Shown here: positions 1 to 9,141 of the stretch, piece by piece | Position numbering within the stretch: position 1 is the stretch's first letter | How the letters are laid out: the number at the start of each line of letters is the position of its first letter | Origin: Elusimicrobium minutum | GTDB lineage: Bacteria; Elusimicrobiota; Elusimicrobia; Elusimicrobiales; UBA9959 | Direction: 5' to 3' | Assembly: GCA_020723765.1 (NCBI GenBank) | Contig: DYIF01000007.1 | Coordinates: 1-64,000, forward strand | Length of the DNA: 64,000 nt | The notes under the pieces: model-generated | What the model saw: the letters and a program-made list of their open reading frames with translations, nothing else | What the model was told of the DNA's origin: nothing | Database searches by the model: none | Translations under genes and position numbers: made by a program

Positions 1-60
1 GTTATTTTTGACAAGATGTATCATATTATAGTTAGATTATATTTGATTTGATTCGAAAAG

Positions 61-89
61 TTGATTATTTAGTCATTTTTTGCTATTCT
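61..89 (+). promoter_or_regulatory. Candidate promoter for the HD-GYP gene
   Basis: TTGATT (61-66) and TATTCT (84-89) are separated by 17 bases. The expected transcription start falls on or next to the ATG at 96, and no Shine-Dalgarno sequence precedes that ATG. If used, the mRNA would be leaderless. Inference from spacing only. Confidence 0.4.
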
Positions 90-95
90 AATTTT

Positions 96-1319
96 ATGGT
101 TTATGCGTTATTGTCGATAATAATCATATTGCTGGTGGTGCTTTTCATAGTCATTAACAGGCTTTATAACCTCAAACTTTCTTCTATAAAAAACAAAAAA
201 CATAGCGATCCGAACTTGAAAAGGATATGGAGCAAATTCGACGAACTGCTACTGGATATGATAGCCATTCATAATTACGGAATGAGCGGAATACCCAGCG
301 GCAAAGAGGGAGATTTTTACAAAATGGCCCTGGATAGAGCCTGCGACATAGTCGATTCCGAACGCGGTTCGGTTATGATTTACGACCAAAACGACGGTTT
401 TTTGCATATAGTAGCCGAGAGAGGGATAAGCAAGGACCTGGTCGAAAGCGTAAAATTAAAACCGGGGGAAGGGATAGCGGGACGGGCTTTTGAAAAAGGC
501 GAGATAATATTCGTTACAAATCCGCAGAGAAACCCGGATTACGACAAATTTTTAGGTTATGACGAACAAATGGAGCCTTTCGTATCGATACCTTTAAAAA
601 TACAGGGGAAATCTATCGGAGTTTTAAATATACATCTTCCCAAACATAAAACCAGTTTTACCGATTGGGAACTTAAATTTTTAACGATACTTGCCGACGA
701 AGTATCGGTTATGGTGGAGAATATAACCTTATATCAAAGCATAGAGAAATTCTATATAGAACTGGTTCAGACTCTTGCGAGAATAATAGACGCAAAAGAT
801 TCTTATACCGGAGATCATGCCACAAGGGCCAGAGAAAGAGCTTTAAAGTTGTCTAAAAAACTTAGCGTTCCCGAAAAAATGTTAAGAACGATAGAATACG
901 CCGCGCTTTTGCACGATATGGGCAAGATCGGTATAGACGAAAAAATAATAACAAAACCCGGCAAGCTTACCGATGAAGAATATAAACAGATGAAAAAACA
1001 TCCGGAAATCGCATACGACATATTGTCGCCGATAGAATTTTTGTCTCCCGTAGCGAAGATAGTTCTTTATCACCACGAGTGGTATAACGGAATGGGATAT
1101 CCCGACGGGCTTAAAGGAGAGGAAATTCCATTGGGCTCGAGAATCGTAAGCGTGATAGACGCATGGGACGCCATGACATCCGATAGACCTTATAGAAAAG
1201 CTTTGTCTAAAGAGGCCGCGATAGAAGAGTTGAAGAAAGGATCCGGAAGGCAGTTCGATCCCAAAGTGGTAGACGCTTTTTTAAGCTTGATAGAAGAAGA
1301 AGATTTTAGCAAGGAATAA
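96..1319 (+). CDS. Membrane-anchored GAF / HD-GYP domain protein
   Basis: Probable cyclic-di-GMP phosphodiesterase or signalling hydrolase. One membrane segment lies at about residues 3-22. A GAF domain follows at about 50-205 (GEGIAGRAF, then FVSIPLKIQGKSIGVLNIH). The HD-GYP domain covers about 220-400, with HDMGKIG near residue 273 and the HHE..NGMGYPDGL signature near 330. Metal-ligand residues look intact, so it should be active. I chose the ATG at 96 because an upstream TTG (48) would add a polar stretch before the membrane segment, and a promoter-like pair abuts the ATG. It lies one base before the rsmI-like gene. The ligand of the GAF domain cannot be told. Confidence 0.85.
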   Translation: MVYALLSIIIILLVVLFIVINRLYNLKLSSIKNKKHSDPNLKRIWSKFDELLLDMIAIHNYGMSGIPSGKEGDFYKMALDRACDIVDSERGSVMIYDQNDGFLHIVAERGISKDLVESVKLKPGEGIAGRAFEKGEIIFVTNPQRNPDYDKFLGYDEQMEPFVSIPLKIQGKSIGVLNIHLPKHKTSFTDWELKFLTILADEVSVMVENITLYQSIEKFYIELVQTLARIIDAKDSYTGDHATRARERALKLSKKLSVPEKMLRTIEYAALLHDMGKIGIDEKIITKPGKLTDEEYKQMKKHPEIAYDILSPIEFLSPVAKIVLYHHEWYNGMGYPDGLKGEEIPLGSRIVSVIDAWDAMTSDRPYRKALSKEAAIEELKKGSGRQFDPKVVDAFLSLIEEEDFSKE

Positions 1320-1320
1320 A

Positions 1321-2448
1321 GTGCTTTATTTGGTAGGAACACCCATCGGAAACATTAAAGACATAACTTTAAGAGCGATAGAAACTCTTAAAGACTGCGA
1401 TTTAATTTTTTGCGAAGACACCAGAAGAAGTTTGAATCTTTTAAACCATTATCAAATCAAAAAACCGTTGTATAGATATTCGGACCACATAAAGGAAACG
1501 GTTAATAATATAATTAAAAATATATCCGAAGGTAAAAAAGTGGCTTTGCTTACGGACGGCGGTATGCCCAATATTTCCGATCCGGGTTTCGCCGTAGTTA
1601 AAGCCGCAATAGAAAAAGGCATAAAAGTGGAAGTTGTCGGGGGGGTTAGCGCCGTTATAAACGCGATGGCTTTAAGCGGATTTGACGGAAGTTCTTTTGT
1701 CTTTTTGGGTTTTTTAGAGCGTAGCGATAGCAGAATAATAAAAACTCTGGAAACCCATTTCGCTTTCGGTTTGCCTATAGTATTGTACGAATCTCCCAAT
1801 CGCATCGTAAATCTTGTAGAGATACTGGCGAAGTATTTCCCTAACGCATATGTCGTCATAGCCAGAGAGATGACAAAGATTTACGAAGAGTGGATAAGAG
1901 GATATCCCTCGGAAATTTTGGATAAAATTAAGAAAAGAGAAATAAAAGGAGAGATAACGGTCGTTTTAAAAAACTTAAGAGACGAACGAACAGATTTAAG
2001 TTCTATCGGATTTGTTTGTACCGGAAATACTTGCAGAAGCGTTATGGCCCATTACTACGCTTTAAAAATAATATCCGAGAAAAAAATGGATTTAAACGTT
2101 TCTTCCGCCGGGATTTTGGTTGAGGAAAATGCGGTTTGCGATCACTCCTTGGAAATATTAAAGAAAAACGGGGTGGAGGATTTTAATCATATACCCGTTC
2201 AGGCCGATAGAAAATTTATGGAGAAAAACGACCTGATACTTACAATGACAAAAAAACAGAGAAATATTTTAAAAGGGTTTTTCCCGGAATACGCTTTAAA
2301 GATACGAACCCTTTTGGAGTATTCCGGTTTGGGAAGCGGAGATATATATGACCCTTTCGGCAAAAGCTATATGGAGTACGAACTTGCTTTTAAAAATATA
2401 AAAAAAGCGGTCGATAATATTATTGAGTCGATATCAAAAAAGAGTTAA
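1321..2448 (+). CDS. rsmI: RsmI 16S rRNA methyltransferase fused to low-molecular-weight protein phosphatase domain
   Basis: The N-terminal 225 residues are RsmI, which 2'-O-methylates C1402 of 16S rRNA: it starts LYLVGTPIGNIKDITLRAIE and contains FCEDTRRS and LLTDGGMPNISDPG. The remaining 150 residues (about 229-375) form a complete low-molecular-weight phosphotyrosine/phosphoarginine phosphatase domain: the P-loop FVCTGNTCRS (C-x4-C-R-S) near 230 and the general-acid motif YDPFG near 345. The reading frame is open throughout, so the fusion is real in this sequence. The start is GTG one base after the upstream stop. RsmI alone is about 280 residues in most bacteria; its own C-terminal tail is absent and replaced by the phosphatase. 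The substrate of the phosphatase part is unknown. Confidence 0.88.
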   Translation: MLYLVGTPIGNIKDITLRAIETLKDCDLIFCEDTRRSLNLLNHYQIKKPLYRYSDHIKETVNNIIKNISEGKKVALLTDGGMPNISDPGFAVVKAAIEKGIKVEVVGGVSAVINAMALSGFDGSSFVFLGFLERSDSRIIKTLETHFAFGLPIVLYESPNRIVNLVEILAKYFPNAYVVIAREMTKIYEEWIRGYPSEILDKIKKREIKGEITVVLKNLRDERTDLSSIGFVCTGNTCRSVMAHYYALKIISEKKMDLNVSSAGILVEENAVCDHSLEILKKNGVEDFNHIPVQADRKFMEKNDLILTMTKKQRNILKGFFPEYALKIRTLLEYSGLGSGDIYDPFGKSYMEYELAFKNIKKAVDNIIESISKKS

Positions 2449-2488
2449 AATAATATAAGAAAGGCTTTGAATTTTACGGGAGGATATT

Positions 2489-3733
2489 ATGTACGAAGAG
2501 ATAAAAAAATTTGATCCGGAAATTTACAATGCGGTAAGAGGAGAGCTTTTAAGGCAACAAAATAAGCTCGAACTTATAGCTTCCGAAAATTACACTTCTA
2601 AGGCCGTTTTGGAAGCTTTGGGCAGCGTTTTGACAAACAAATACGCCGAGGGTTATCCTGGAAAAAGATATTACGGCGGTTGCGAATGGGTGGATATCGC
2701 CGAAAACCTTGCGATTAAAAGAGCGAAAGATCTTTTTAAAGCCGAGCATGCCAACGTTCAGCCTCATAGCGGAACTCAGGCCAATATTACGGCATATTTG
2801 TCTTTGATAGAGCCCGGGGATACGGTAATAGGATTAAATCTTTCTCACGGCGGACATCTTTCCCACGGCCATCCTTTAAATTTCTCCGGAAGGTATTTTA
2901 AAATAGTAAACATAAACGTAAATAAAGACACCGAGCTGATAGACTACGACGAGATGGAGAAAACCATAGAGAAGGAAAGACCCAAACTTATTATGGCGGG
3001 GGCTTCCAACTATTCGAGGGTCTGGGATTGGAAAAGGATAAAAAAGATGGCGGATAACTGGAAATGTTATATGGTTTGCGATATAGCTCATTACGCCGGA
3101 CTGATAGCCGCCGGAGTATATCCTTCGCCGGTCGAGTATGCGGATGTAGTAACCACCACCACTCATAAAACATTAAGAGGCCCTCGAGGCGGACTTATAC
3201 TTTCTAAAAAAGTTTATTCAAAGTCCATAGATAGAACCAATTTCCCCGGAAATCAAGGCGGTCCTTTGATGCATGTAATAGCGGCTAAGGCCGTTTGTTT
3301 CGGAGAAGCTTTAAAACCCGAGTTTGTAAATTATCAAAAACAGGTAGTTTCAAACGCTAAAAAATTAGCTTCTGAAATGGAAAAAAGAGGATACAGAGTG
3401 GTTTCCGGCGGAACGGATTCTCATTTGTTTTCTTTGGATTTGAGAGCCAAAAACATAACAGGCAAAGAGGCGGAGGCGGTTCTTGATAAAGCCGGCATAA
3501 CGGTTAATAAAAATACGATACCTTACGATCCTCAACCTCCGATGGTTACAAGCGGAATAAGAGTGGGAACTCCGGCAATAACCACAAGAGGCATGAAGGA
3601 AAAAGAAATGGAAGAGGTCGCCGAGTATATCGACGAGGCGATAAACCATAAAGATAACGATACGTATCTTAAATCGGTGGAGGAGAAAATAAAAAAACTT
3701 ACCGATAGATTTCCCATTTATGAAAATTTTTAG
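2489..3733 (+). CDS. glyA: Serine hydroxymethyltransferase
   Basis: PLP enzyme interconverting serine and glycine with transfer of a one-carbon unit to tetrahydrofolate; cytosolic. At 414 residues it has the family's usual length. Visible signatures are [30 protein letters not shown], the PLP-lysine segment [14 protein letters not shown] (about 225-238) and [11 protein letters not shown] near the C-terminus. A good ribosome binding site (GGGAGG) lies 6 bases before the ATG. It follows the rsmI fusion by 40 bases and precedes a sensor kinase by 14. Confidence 0.97.
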   Translation: MYEEIKKFDPEIYNAVRGELLRQQNKLELIASENYTSKAVLEALGSVLTNKYAEGYPGKRYYGGCEWVDIAENLAIKRAKDLFKAEHANVQPHSGTQANITAYLSLIEPGDTVIGLNLSHGGHLSHGHPLNFSGRYFKIVNINVNKDTELIDYDEMEKTIEKERPKLIMAGASNYSRVWDWKRIKKMADNWKCYMVCDIAHYAGLIAAGVYPSPVEYADVVTTTTHKTLRGPRGGLILSKKVYSKSIDRTNFPGNQGGPLMHVIAAKAVCFGEALKPEFVNYQKQVVSNAKKLASEMEKRGYRVVSGGTDSHLFSLDLRAKNITGKEAEAVLDKAGITVNKNTIPYDPQPPMVTSGIRVGTPAITTRGMKEKEMEEVAEYIDEAINHKDNDTYLKSVEEKIKKLTDRFPIYENF

Positions 3734-3747
3734 GTAGAATATAGTAT

Positions 3748-4905
3748 ATGCCTTCAAAAGTATTGATAGTCGACGACGACGCTCATTTAAGAGAAACTTT
3801 GCGCGATCTTTTAGAGATGGAAGGTTATGAAGTTTTTGAGGCGTCGAGCGGTGCGGAAGCCATGGGGCTTGTGGCTTCGGATTTTTATCACATAATACTG
3901 ATGGATTTTAATCTTACCGACAAAACCGGCATAGAAGTAATAAAAGACATAAGAAAACTTAATAAAGACAGCCAGATACTTATGATGACGGCTCACGCGT
4001 CGCTTGATACCGCGGTAAGAGCGATACAGGAATCGGTATACGATTTTCTGATAAAACCGGTAGATTTTAATTATTTAAGAAGCGCGATAAGAAGAGCCGA
4101 AGATAAACTCAGGTTGGAACAGGAAAACCAGAGATTGCTTGCCGTTTTAAAGGAACAAAATAAAGAGCTTGACAGGCTTAACAATATGAAATCGAAGTTT
4201 CTTTCCATGGCAAGCCACGATCTTTCAAACGCTTTAATGACCCTTCAGATAAGCTTTGAGATGCTTGCCGCTTCGATAAAAACTCCCACGGACGACCAAA
4301 AGAAAAAAATGGATTTTATAACCACAAGCATACAGCAGATATCCAGGCTCGTTGGGGATCTTGTGGACTGGGCGTCGATAGAACAGGGCAAGTTCAGGCT
4401 TGAAAAAAACTATTTTGAGATGCAAAAGCTTGTGGATGAACTTATCGTCGGGCCCAGAGCCAGAGCGAGCCAAAAAAATATAGAAGTCGGAACGGATATC
4501 GTACCTGAAGGTTTGAAAATGGTTTGCGCCGACAAAAGAAGAATAAGCCAGGTTATATTAAATTTGCTTGAAAACGCCATAAGACATACCCCCAGAGGCG
4601 GAAAAATAAAGGTAAGAGTTGAAAAAATGCAAGATGAGGACGCGGTATGCGTTAGCGTGATAGACAACGGCGAGGGAATTCCGCCGGAAGTTTTACAAAA
4701 CCTTTTTCAAAGTTTTTATCAGCCCCCTGGTTCTAAAGCCGGTCATGGAAGATTGGGACTCGGGCTTTCGATATCCAAGGAAATCGTTCAGGCTCATAAC
4801 GGAAGGATATGGGTGGAGTCGGAGGGCGTGGGAAAAGGCGCTTCTTTTAAATTCGTGATTCCTTTCGCCAAGGAAGGCGAAGCGAATAACGTTGAGAATA
4901 AATAA
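3748..4905 (+). CDS. Response-regulator / histidine kinase hybrid
   Basis: Soluble signalling protein with an N-terminal receiver domain (residues 1-120; DDD acid pocket, phospho-acceptor in ILMDFNL, K in LIKPVD) followed by a short coiled coil (about 122-145) and a kinase core. The kinase H-box is MASHDLSNAL (about 151-160), the N-box LLENAIRHTP, G1 DNGEGIP and G2 GHGRLGLGLSIS. There is no membrane segment or sensor domain, so input probably comes through phosphorylation of the receiver. The next gene, 15 bases on, is a LuxR-type response regulator, the likely output partner. The signal is unknown. Confidence 0.9.
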   Translation: MPSKVLIVDDDAHLRETLRDLLEMEGYEVFEASSGAEAMGLVASDFYHIILMDFNLTDKTGIEVIKDIRKLNKDSQILMMTAHASLDTAVRAIQESVYDFLIKPVDFNYLRSAIRRAEDKLRLEQENQRLLAVLKEQNKELDRLNNMKSKFLSMASHDLSNALMTLQISFEMLAASIKTPTDDQKKKMDFITTSIQQISRLVGDLVDWASIEQGKFRLEKNYFEMQKLVDELIVGPRARASQKNIEVGTDIVPEGLKMVCADKRRISQVILNLLENAIRHTPRGGKIKVRVEKMQDEDAVCVSVIDNGEGIPPEVLQNLFQSFYQPPGSKAGHGRLGLGLSISKEIVQAHNGRIWVESEGVGKGASFKFVIPFAKEGEANNVENK

Positions 4906-4920
4906 ATTATCGGAGGTTTT

Positions 4921-5574
4921 ATGGGAAAGATAGTAACGGTTCTTCTGGCGGACGACCAAACGCTTTTTAGAGAAGGTCTCAAAGACTTACTGGAAGACGA
5001 AAAAGGGATAAAAGTGGTAGGCGAGGCGAAAACCGGACCCGAGGCGATAGATCTGGTAAGAAGATTAAAGCCGGATGTGGTTTTGATGGATATAAAAATA
5101 CCCGAGATGGACGGAATATCCGCGACGAAGGTGATAAGAGAAAAATTTCCGCAGACAAACGTAATAATACTTTCAAGTTATGAAGACGAGGCCCATATAA
5201 CCGAAGCGGTAAGCGCGGGCGCAAACGGATATCTTTCCAAAATGCTTCCCGCAAGCGAGCTTGTAAACGCGTTAAAAACTTTTACAAGCGAATCCGTGAT
5301 GATTCCTCAACCTATAATGAATAAGCTTATAAACGGATTAAGGCAGGGTACTTCCAAAGATTCTCCGGAAGCTCTAACCAATACCGAGATGAAAGTTATG
5401 GCTCTTTTGGGAAGGGGGAAATCCAATAAAGAAATAGCTCAGGAACTTAAATGCAGCGTTAAGACGGTAAAAAATCATCTTAACAGCATATTTAACAAGT
5501 TAGGCGTAACCAACAGGACAGAGGCCGTGGTTAAAGCCATAGAAAAAGGGCTTATATCTCCCGAAAATCAGTAA
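4921..5574 (+). CDS. NarL/FixJ-family response regulator
   Basis: Two-component transcription regulator. The receiver domain (1-125) has the acidic pair DD in LLADDQTLFREGL, the phospho-acceptor Asp in VVLMDIKIPEMDG and the Lys in YLSKMLP. A LuxR-type helix-turn-helix follows (about 150-215: LTNTEMKVMALLGRGKSNKE, then CSVKTVKNHLNSIFNKLGV). The ribosome binding site GGAGG is 6 bases upstream. It lies directly behind the hybrid kinase at 3748-4905, the probable phosphodonor. Targets are unknown; the pilin-like genes 80 bases downstream are candidates by position only. Confidence 0.93.
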   Translation: MGKIVTVLLADDQTLFREGLKDLLEDEKGIKVVGEAKTGPEAIDLVRRLKPDVVLMDIKIPEMDGISATKVIREKFPQTNVIILSSYEDEAHITEAVSAGANGYLSKMLPASELVNALKTFTSESVMIPQPIMNKLINGLRQGTSKDSPEALTNTEMKVMALLGRGKSNKEIAQELKCSVKTVKNHLNSIFNKLGVTNRTEAVVKAIEKGLISPENQ

Positions 5575-5619
5575 TATAATTTTACGAGCCGAGTTAATAA
5601 AAATTTAAACAAAAAGACA

Positions 5620-5648
5620 TTGAAAATTGCTTTTTTTAGTGCTATAAA
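5620..5648 (+). promoter_or_regulatory. Promoter ahead of the pilin-like cluster
   Basis: TTGAAA (5620-5625), 17-base spacer, TATAAA (5643-5648). Only six bases separate the -10 box from the ATG at 5655, so the transcript would start at the start codon. No Shine-Dalgarno is present. Confidence 0.55.
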
Positions 5649-5654
5649 ATAATT

Positions 5655-5843
5655 ATGAAGAGATTTTGCGGTTTTCGTAATTCTTTAAGAAAAGCTCAGG
5701 CTACGGTGGAATATCTTTTGCTTTTGGCCACAGCCGCCGGCGGAATAATAATATTTTTTATTCTTTTTTATAAAAAAATAATAGGAGTTTTTTTTACTCT
5801 GGTCGGTTTAATATTGGGAGCGGGAACTCCGAAACAGAGTTGA
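5655..5843 (+). CDS. Small pilin-like protein (Flp/class III type)
   Basis: A 62-residue protein with a short basic leader, then KAQATVEYLLLLATAAGG and a hydrophobic helix. If cleaved between Ala and Gln, Glu is at mature position 5 and Tyr at 6, the hallmark of Flp/TadE-type prepilins processed by a type IV prepilin peptidase. After the helix there is only a short second hydrophobic stretch. It heads a tight group of three secreted proteins with similar leaders. No pilus ATPase or peptidase is next to it; pilT is 18 kb away. Confidence 0.65.
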   Translation: MKRFCGFRNSLRKAQATVEYLLLLATAAGGIIIFFILFYKKIIGVFFTLVGLILGAGTPKQS

Positions 5844-5845
5844 TT

Positions 5846-6967
5846 ATGAAAAGAAAAGCGCAGTTGCTTTTGCCGTCCATTCTGGTAATACCTTCGCTAC
5901 TTATTTTTATTTATCTTTTATATGAAACGACAAAAATATCGAGAGAAAAAATAAGAACGCAGTTTGCTTTGGATTCCGCGGCTTTCATACAGATGCAGGA
6001 CTATACCAACTTTTTAAACAGAACCGCTTATGTAAACGGCGCTTTTCCTTACAGAATATTCAAACAAGAATGGGATTGCAAAAAACAAGAAGATTTTTTG
6101 CAGAGAACCGACGATAACGGCAACGCCTGTCCTTACACTATGTTTTGGGAGGCCGGGGCTTTCCCGAGCTGGACTGGGGATGTGATAGGGGCCGATCCGA
6201 GCGGCTCTACATTCGACAACGCCGAAAAATGGGAGATAAAATATAACGAATCCGCAACGGAGCTTGTCGAAACGCCGAGACAGGCGGCTTTGAATACCGC
6301 AAATCCCAATTTTGGCAACGAGCTTATATTTATAACTCCAAAACAAGCCCAGAGAATTTACATATTCTGGGATCCCTCTCTTAATTATTATAAATTTTAC
6401 GCTCAGGTTTATCTTACTTTAGGTACTATAGAAGAATCCCAGCTTGCCGTTTTCCAGAGACTTACCGAAAAGATGAATTTTTTTAGAAAATCTTTTTATT
6501 TAAACGCGGCGACTCAGAAATGCATGGATAATCCCGAATTATGCGGAGAGGACGCACTTAAGGGTTCCGGGCTTAGAAAGTGGAACAGGGGAAGCGACGT
6601 AAAGATTCATTACATAAAAACTATGAAATGGTGGGCTAAGTATTATGTGGGAGGGCTTCCGCCTTACGAAATAGCGAAAACAGACCCGCCGGTGGATTTT
6701 CCCGATCCGGGATTATTTCAGTTAGCTACGGCGGATCCGGGGCTATTAAAACAGATAGGATGGGGTTACGACTTGTACCATCCGGTAGATCCGGGGAAAA
6801 ATTATTTTAACGTTAATTTTAATTTAAAAGGATGGCAGGAGTGTAGTGACCAGTCGGCTCCATGCGTTCACGCAAAAATTACTACTCAGTGTCCAAATCT
6901 CTTGCAATCGAATAACTGCGTTTGGCCAAACCCCACTCCGAAATATCAGACAAGACTTTATCCTTAG
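5846..6967 (+). CDS. TadE/TadG-like secreted protein, function unknown
   Basis: The start ATG at 5846 lies 2 bases after the preceding stop. The protein begins MKRKAQLLLPSIL, a basic leader and hydrophobic helix (about 5-27) resembling pseudopilin or TadG N-termini, but without Glu at position 5. The remaining ~345 residues are predicted to be outside the membrane, rich in Trp, Tyr and Pro, with about ten Cys (for example KCMDNPELC and QSAPCVHAK) that could form disulfides. I recognise no known domain. Context suggests a minor subunit of the same pilus-like structure as its neighbours. Confidence 0.6.
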   Translation: MKRKAQLLLPSILVIPSLLIFIYLLYETTKISREKIRTQFALDSAAFIQMQDYTNFLNRTAYVNGAFPYRIFKQEWDCKKQEDFLQRTDDNGNACPYTMFWEAGAFPSWTGDVIGADPSGSTFDNAEKWEIKYNESATELVETPRQAALNTANPNFGNELIFITPKQAQRIYIFWDPSLNYYKFYAQVYLTLGTIEESQLAVFQRLTEKMNFFRKSFYLNAATQKCMDNPELCGEDALKGSGLRKWNRGSDVKIHYIKTMKWWAKYYVGGLPPYEIAKTDPPVDFPDPGLFQLATADPGLLKQIGWGYDLYHPVDPGKNYFNVNFNLKGWQECSDQSAPCVHAKITTQCPNLLQSNNCVWPNPTPKYQTRLYP

Positions 6968-6971
6968 TATT

Positions 6972-7535
6972 ATGAATATAATTTTATTGAAAATAAAAAA
7001 ACGAGCTTCTCAAGCAATGACTGAAGTTGTTTTGTTGTTCCCGGTTTTTATGATTGTTATGTTTTTTACCGCAAAGATATTCGCTTTGCTAGTTTTAATA
7101 CAAAAAATGGAGATAGGCGCATATTACGCCGCAAGAAGATGGCAGTTAGAGTCTCATTTGTACACCGGCTACGCCACCGGATGGGATGAGACATTTTTAA
7201 AACAAAACATAAAAGAAAAGGTTTCCGAATATATAGGATTTAAATCTCCGGGTATAAGAAAATTTTTAAATTTAAAGGATAACGGACTTGAGCTTGAGAT
7301 AACTAGAACCCAGGTTTGGAATGTGGTTACGATAAGGGTTTTTACAAATCCCGCGGGCATAAAGATACTTTGCAAATATCCGAAACAAGCGGTTTGCGTG
7401 GATAAATTCAAAAATCAGTACTGCGAATCCGGATACGACTATATATGCACAAGCGGTAAAGCTTTGGAAGTGGTTAAGTATGTTCCCAACAGAGACAGAC
7501 CCATAGCCTTCGTTCTTCCGGGTCTCCAGGATTAA
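6972..7535 (+). CDS. TadE-like pseudopilin
   Basis: The ATG at 6972 is chosen because an in-frame upstream ATG at 6846 lies inside the preceding gene and gives no signal. The N-terminus KKRASQAMTEVVLLFPVFMI matches TadE minor pilins (polar leader, Glu, then a long hydrophobic helix, about 15-40). About 145 further residues are external and include several Cys (KYPKQAVCVDK, YICTSG). It is the third gene of the pilin-like set and ends 5 bases before the FtsH-like gene, so the four are probably co-transcribed. Confidence 0.65.
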   Translation: MNIILLKIKKRASQAMTEVVLLFPVFMIVMFFTAKIFALLVLIQKMEIGAYYAARRWQLESHLYTGYATGWDETFLKQNIKEKVSEYIGFKSPGIRKFLNLKDNGLELEITRTQVWNVVTIRVFTNPAGIKILCKYPKQAVCVDKFKNQYCESGYDYICTSGKALEVVKYVPNRDRPIAFVLPGLQD

Positions 7536-7540
7536 TCTTT

Positions 7541-9139
7541 ATGTTTTGGTACAGACTCAAACTTTTTTTTAAAAAAAATTGGATTGTTTTAAGTTTGGCT
7601 TTTCTCGTTTTTATATCGATTATTTTGCCTATAATTTATCTTTCAAATCTCGAGGTAAACACCAGAAGATATATAATGGGCATAAATATAGCTTCTATGC
7701 CCTGGGCAGTTTTACAAACCATAATATTCGTAGGTTTTCTCTATCTTTTACATTACGGCGGAGGTTTTTCCAGATTTAAAAAAGCGAAAATTAAATCCGA
7801 AAAAGTCAATATAAAATTTTCCGATATAATAGGGCTTGAGCAAGCGAAAAGAGAGGCATGGGAAGTAGTTCAGTTAATAAAAGACAGAAAAAGAGTCAAA
7901 AAGATAGGCGGTAAGATAATAAAGGGGGTTTTGTTGATAGGTCCTCCGGGATGCGGTAAAACAATGCTTGCCAAAGCAATATCGACGGAATCGGAGGTCC
8001 CTCTCCTTTCGGTTGCAGGATCTGAATTTGTAGAAGTGTTTGTCGGAGTCGGGGCGTCCAGAGTTAGAAAATTGTTTTCCGAGGCGAGATACACTGCAAA
8101 ATCTTTCGGAGCTTGCATAATATTTATAGACGAAGTGGAGGTTATTGGAAGAAGAAGAATTTTATACGACGCTTTCGGCGGAGGTTCCGAAACAAACTCC
8201 ACACAAAACCAACTTCTTGTAGAGATGGACGGACTTAACGACGACGATTCAAACGTAATAGTTTTTGCGGCTACAAACGCCCTCGAAGAGATACTGGACG
8301 ACGCCCTTTTAAGACCGGGCAGATTTGACAGAAAAATATTTGTCGGAAGGCCGAATCTTATTGAAAGAGAACAACTTTTCGGTTATTATCTGAATAAAAT
8401 AAAATACGATCCCGCCATAGATATACCTCGACTTGCCAGAAAAGCGGTTTACAAAACTCCGGCGGAGATAGAAAACATAGTAAAAGAATCCGCTTTAATT
8501 GCCGCGAGAAACAACAGAGAAATGGTAACATATCAGGATATAACCGCGGCAATAGAAAGAATAGAATTGGGTTTTGCTCATAAACTTATTATGACTCCGA
8601 AAGAAAGGGAGATGACCGCATATCACGAAGCCGGACATCTGGTCGTTTTGTATCTAACTCATCCTACAAGAGATGTTTTTAAAATTTCCATTTTAAATCG
8701 AGGCAGAGCTTTGGGAGTGGTTCATTCTATTCCAAAAGAAGAATTGTACACCCAGGATAGAAATTCTCTGCTTGCAAGCATCAGGGTATCGCTTTCGGGA
8801 TATGTATGCGAGAAGATAAAATATAACACCACAAGCGACGGCGTCGGCGAAGATTTGGATAATGCTACGAAAATAGCTCACAATATGGTATGGAAATTGG
8901 GGATGGGAGACGGAGGTTATGTGGGTAATTTTTCGGCAATACCGGAAAAAGAATTATCTCCGGATATCGCTTTAAAACTTAATAACGAAATGTTAAGCAT
9001 TTTGAAAAAAGAAATGAACGAGTCGGAAATTATATTGAGAAAAAATTGGAATATAGTGGAAGAATTTGTAAAACTGCTTTTGGAAAAAGACGAACTGGAA
9101 TACGACGAAATAGTCGAGGTTTTTAATAAATATAAGTAA
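7541..9139 (+). CDS. FtsH-type membrane AAA+ zinc protease, short paralogue
   Basis: ATP-dependent membrane protease of the FtsH/M41 family. Two membrane segments (about 13-35 and 57-78) enclose only about 20 external residues, against roughly 70 in classical FtsH. The AAA domain has Walker A GPPGCGKT (about 134-141), Walker B IIFIDEVEVIG and the second-region-of-homology motif RPGRFDRKIFVG. The protease domain has HEAGH (about 362-366) and the third zinc ligand in GVGEDLDNAT (about 435). All catalytic residues are present. At 532 residues it lacks the usual long tail. Its position 5 bases behind three pilin-like genes suggests a dedicated role in processing or quality control of those exported proteins, but it could also be the only housekeeping FtsH. 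Confidence 0.88.
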   Translation: MFWYRLKLFFKKNWIVLSLAFLVFISIILPIIYLSNLEVNTRRYIMGINIASMPWAVLQTIIFVGFLYLLHYGGGFSRFKKAKIKSEKVNIKFSDIIGLEQAKREAWEVVQLIKDRKRVKKIGGKIIKGVLLIGPPGCGKTMLAKAISTESEVPLLSVAGSEFVEVFVGVGASRVRKLFSEARYTAKSFGACIIFIDEVEVIGRRRILYDAFGGGSETNSTQNQLLVEMDGLNDDDSNVIVFAATNALEEILDDALLRPGRFDRKIFVGRPNLIEREQLFGYYLNKIKYDPAIDIPRLARKAVYKTPAEIENIVKESALIAARNNREMVTYQDITAAIERIELGFAHKLIMTPKEREMTAYHEAGHLVVLYLTHPTRDVFKISILNRGRALGVVHSIPKEELYTQDRNSLLASIRVSLSGYVCEKIKYNTTSDGVGEDLDNATKIAHNMVWKLGMGDGGYVGNFSAIPEKELSPDIALKLNNEMLSILKKEMNESEIILRKNWNIVEEFVKLLLEKDELEYDEIVEVFNKYK

Positions 9140-9141
9140 TC

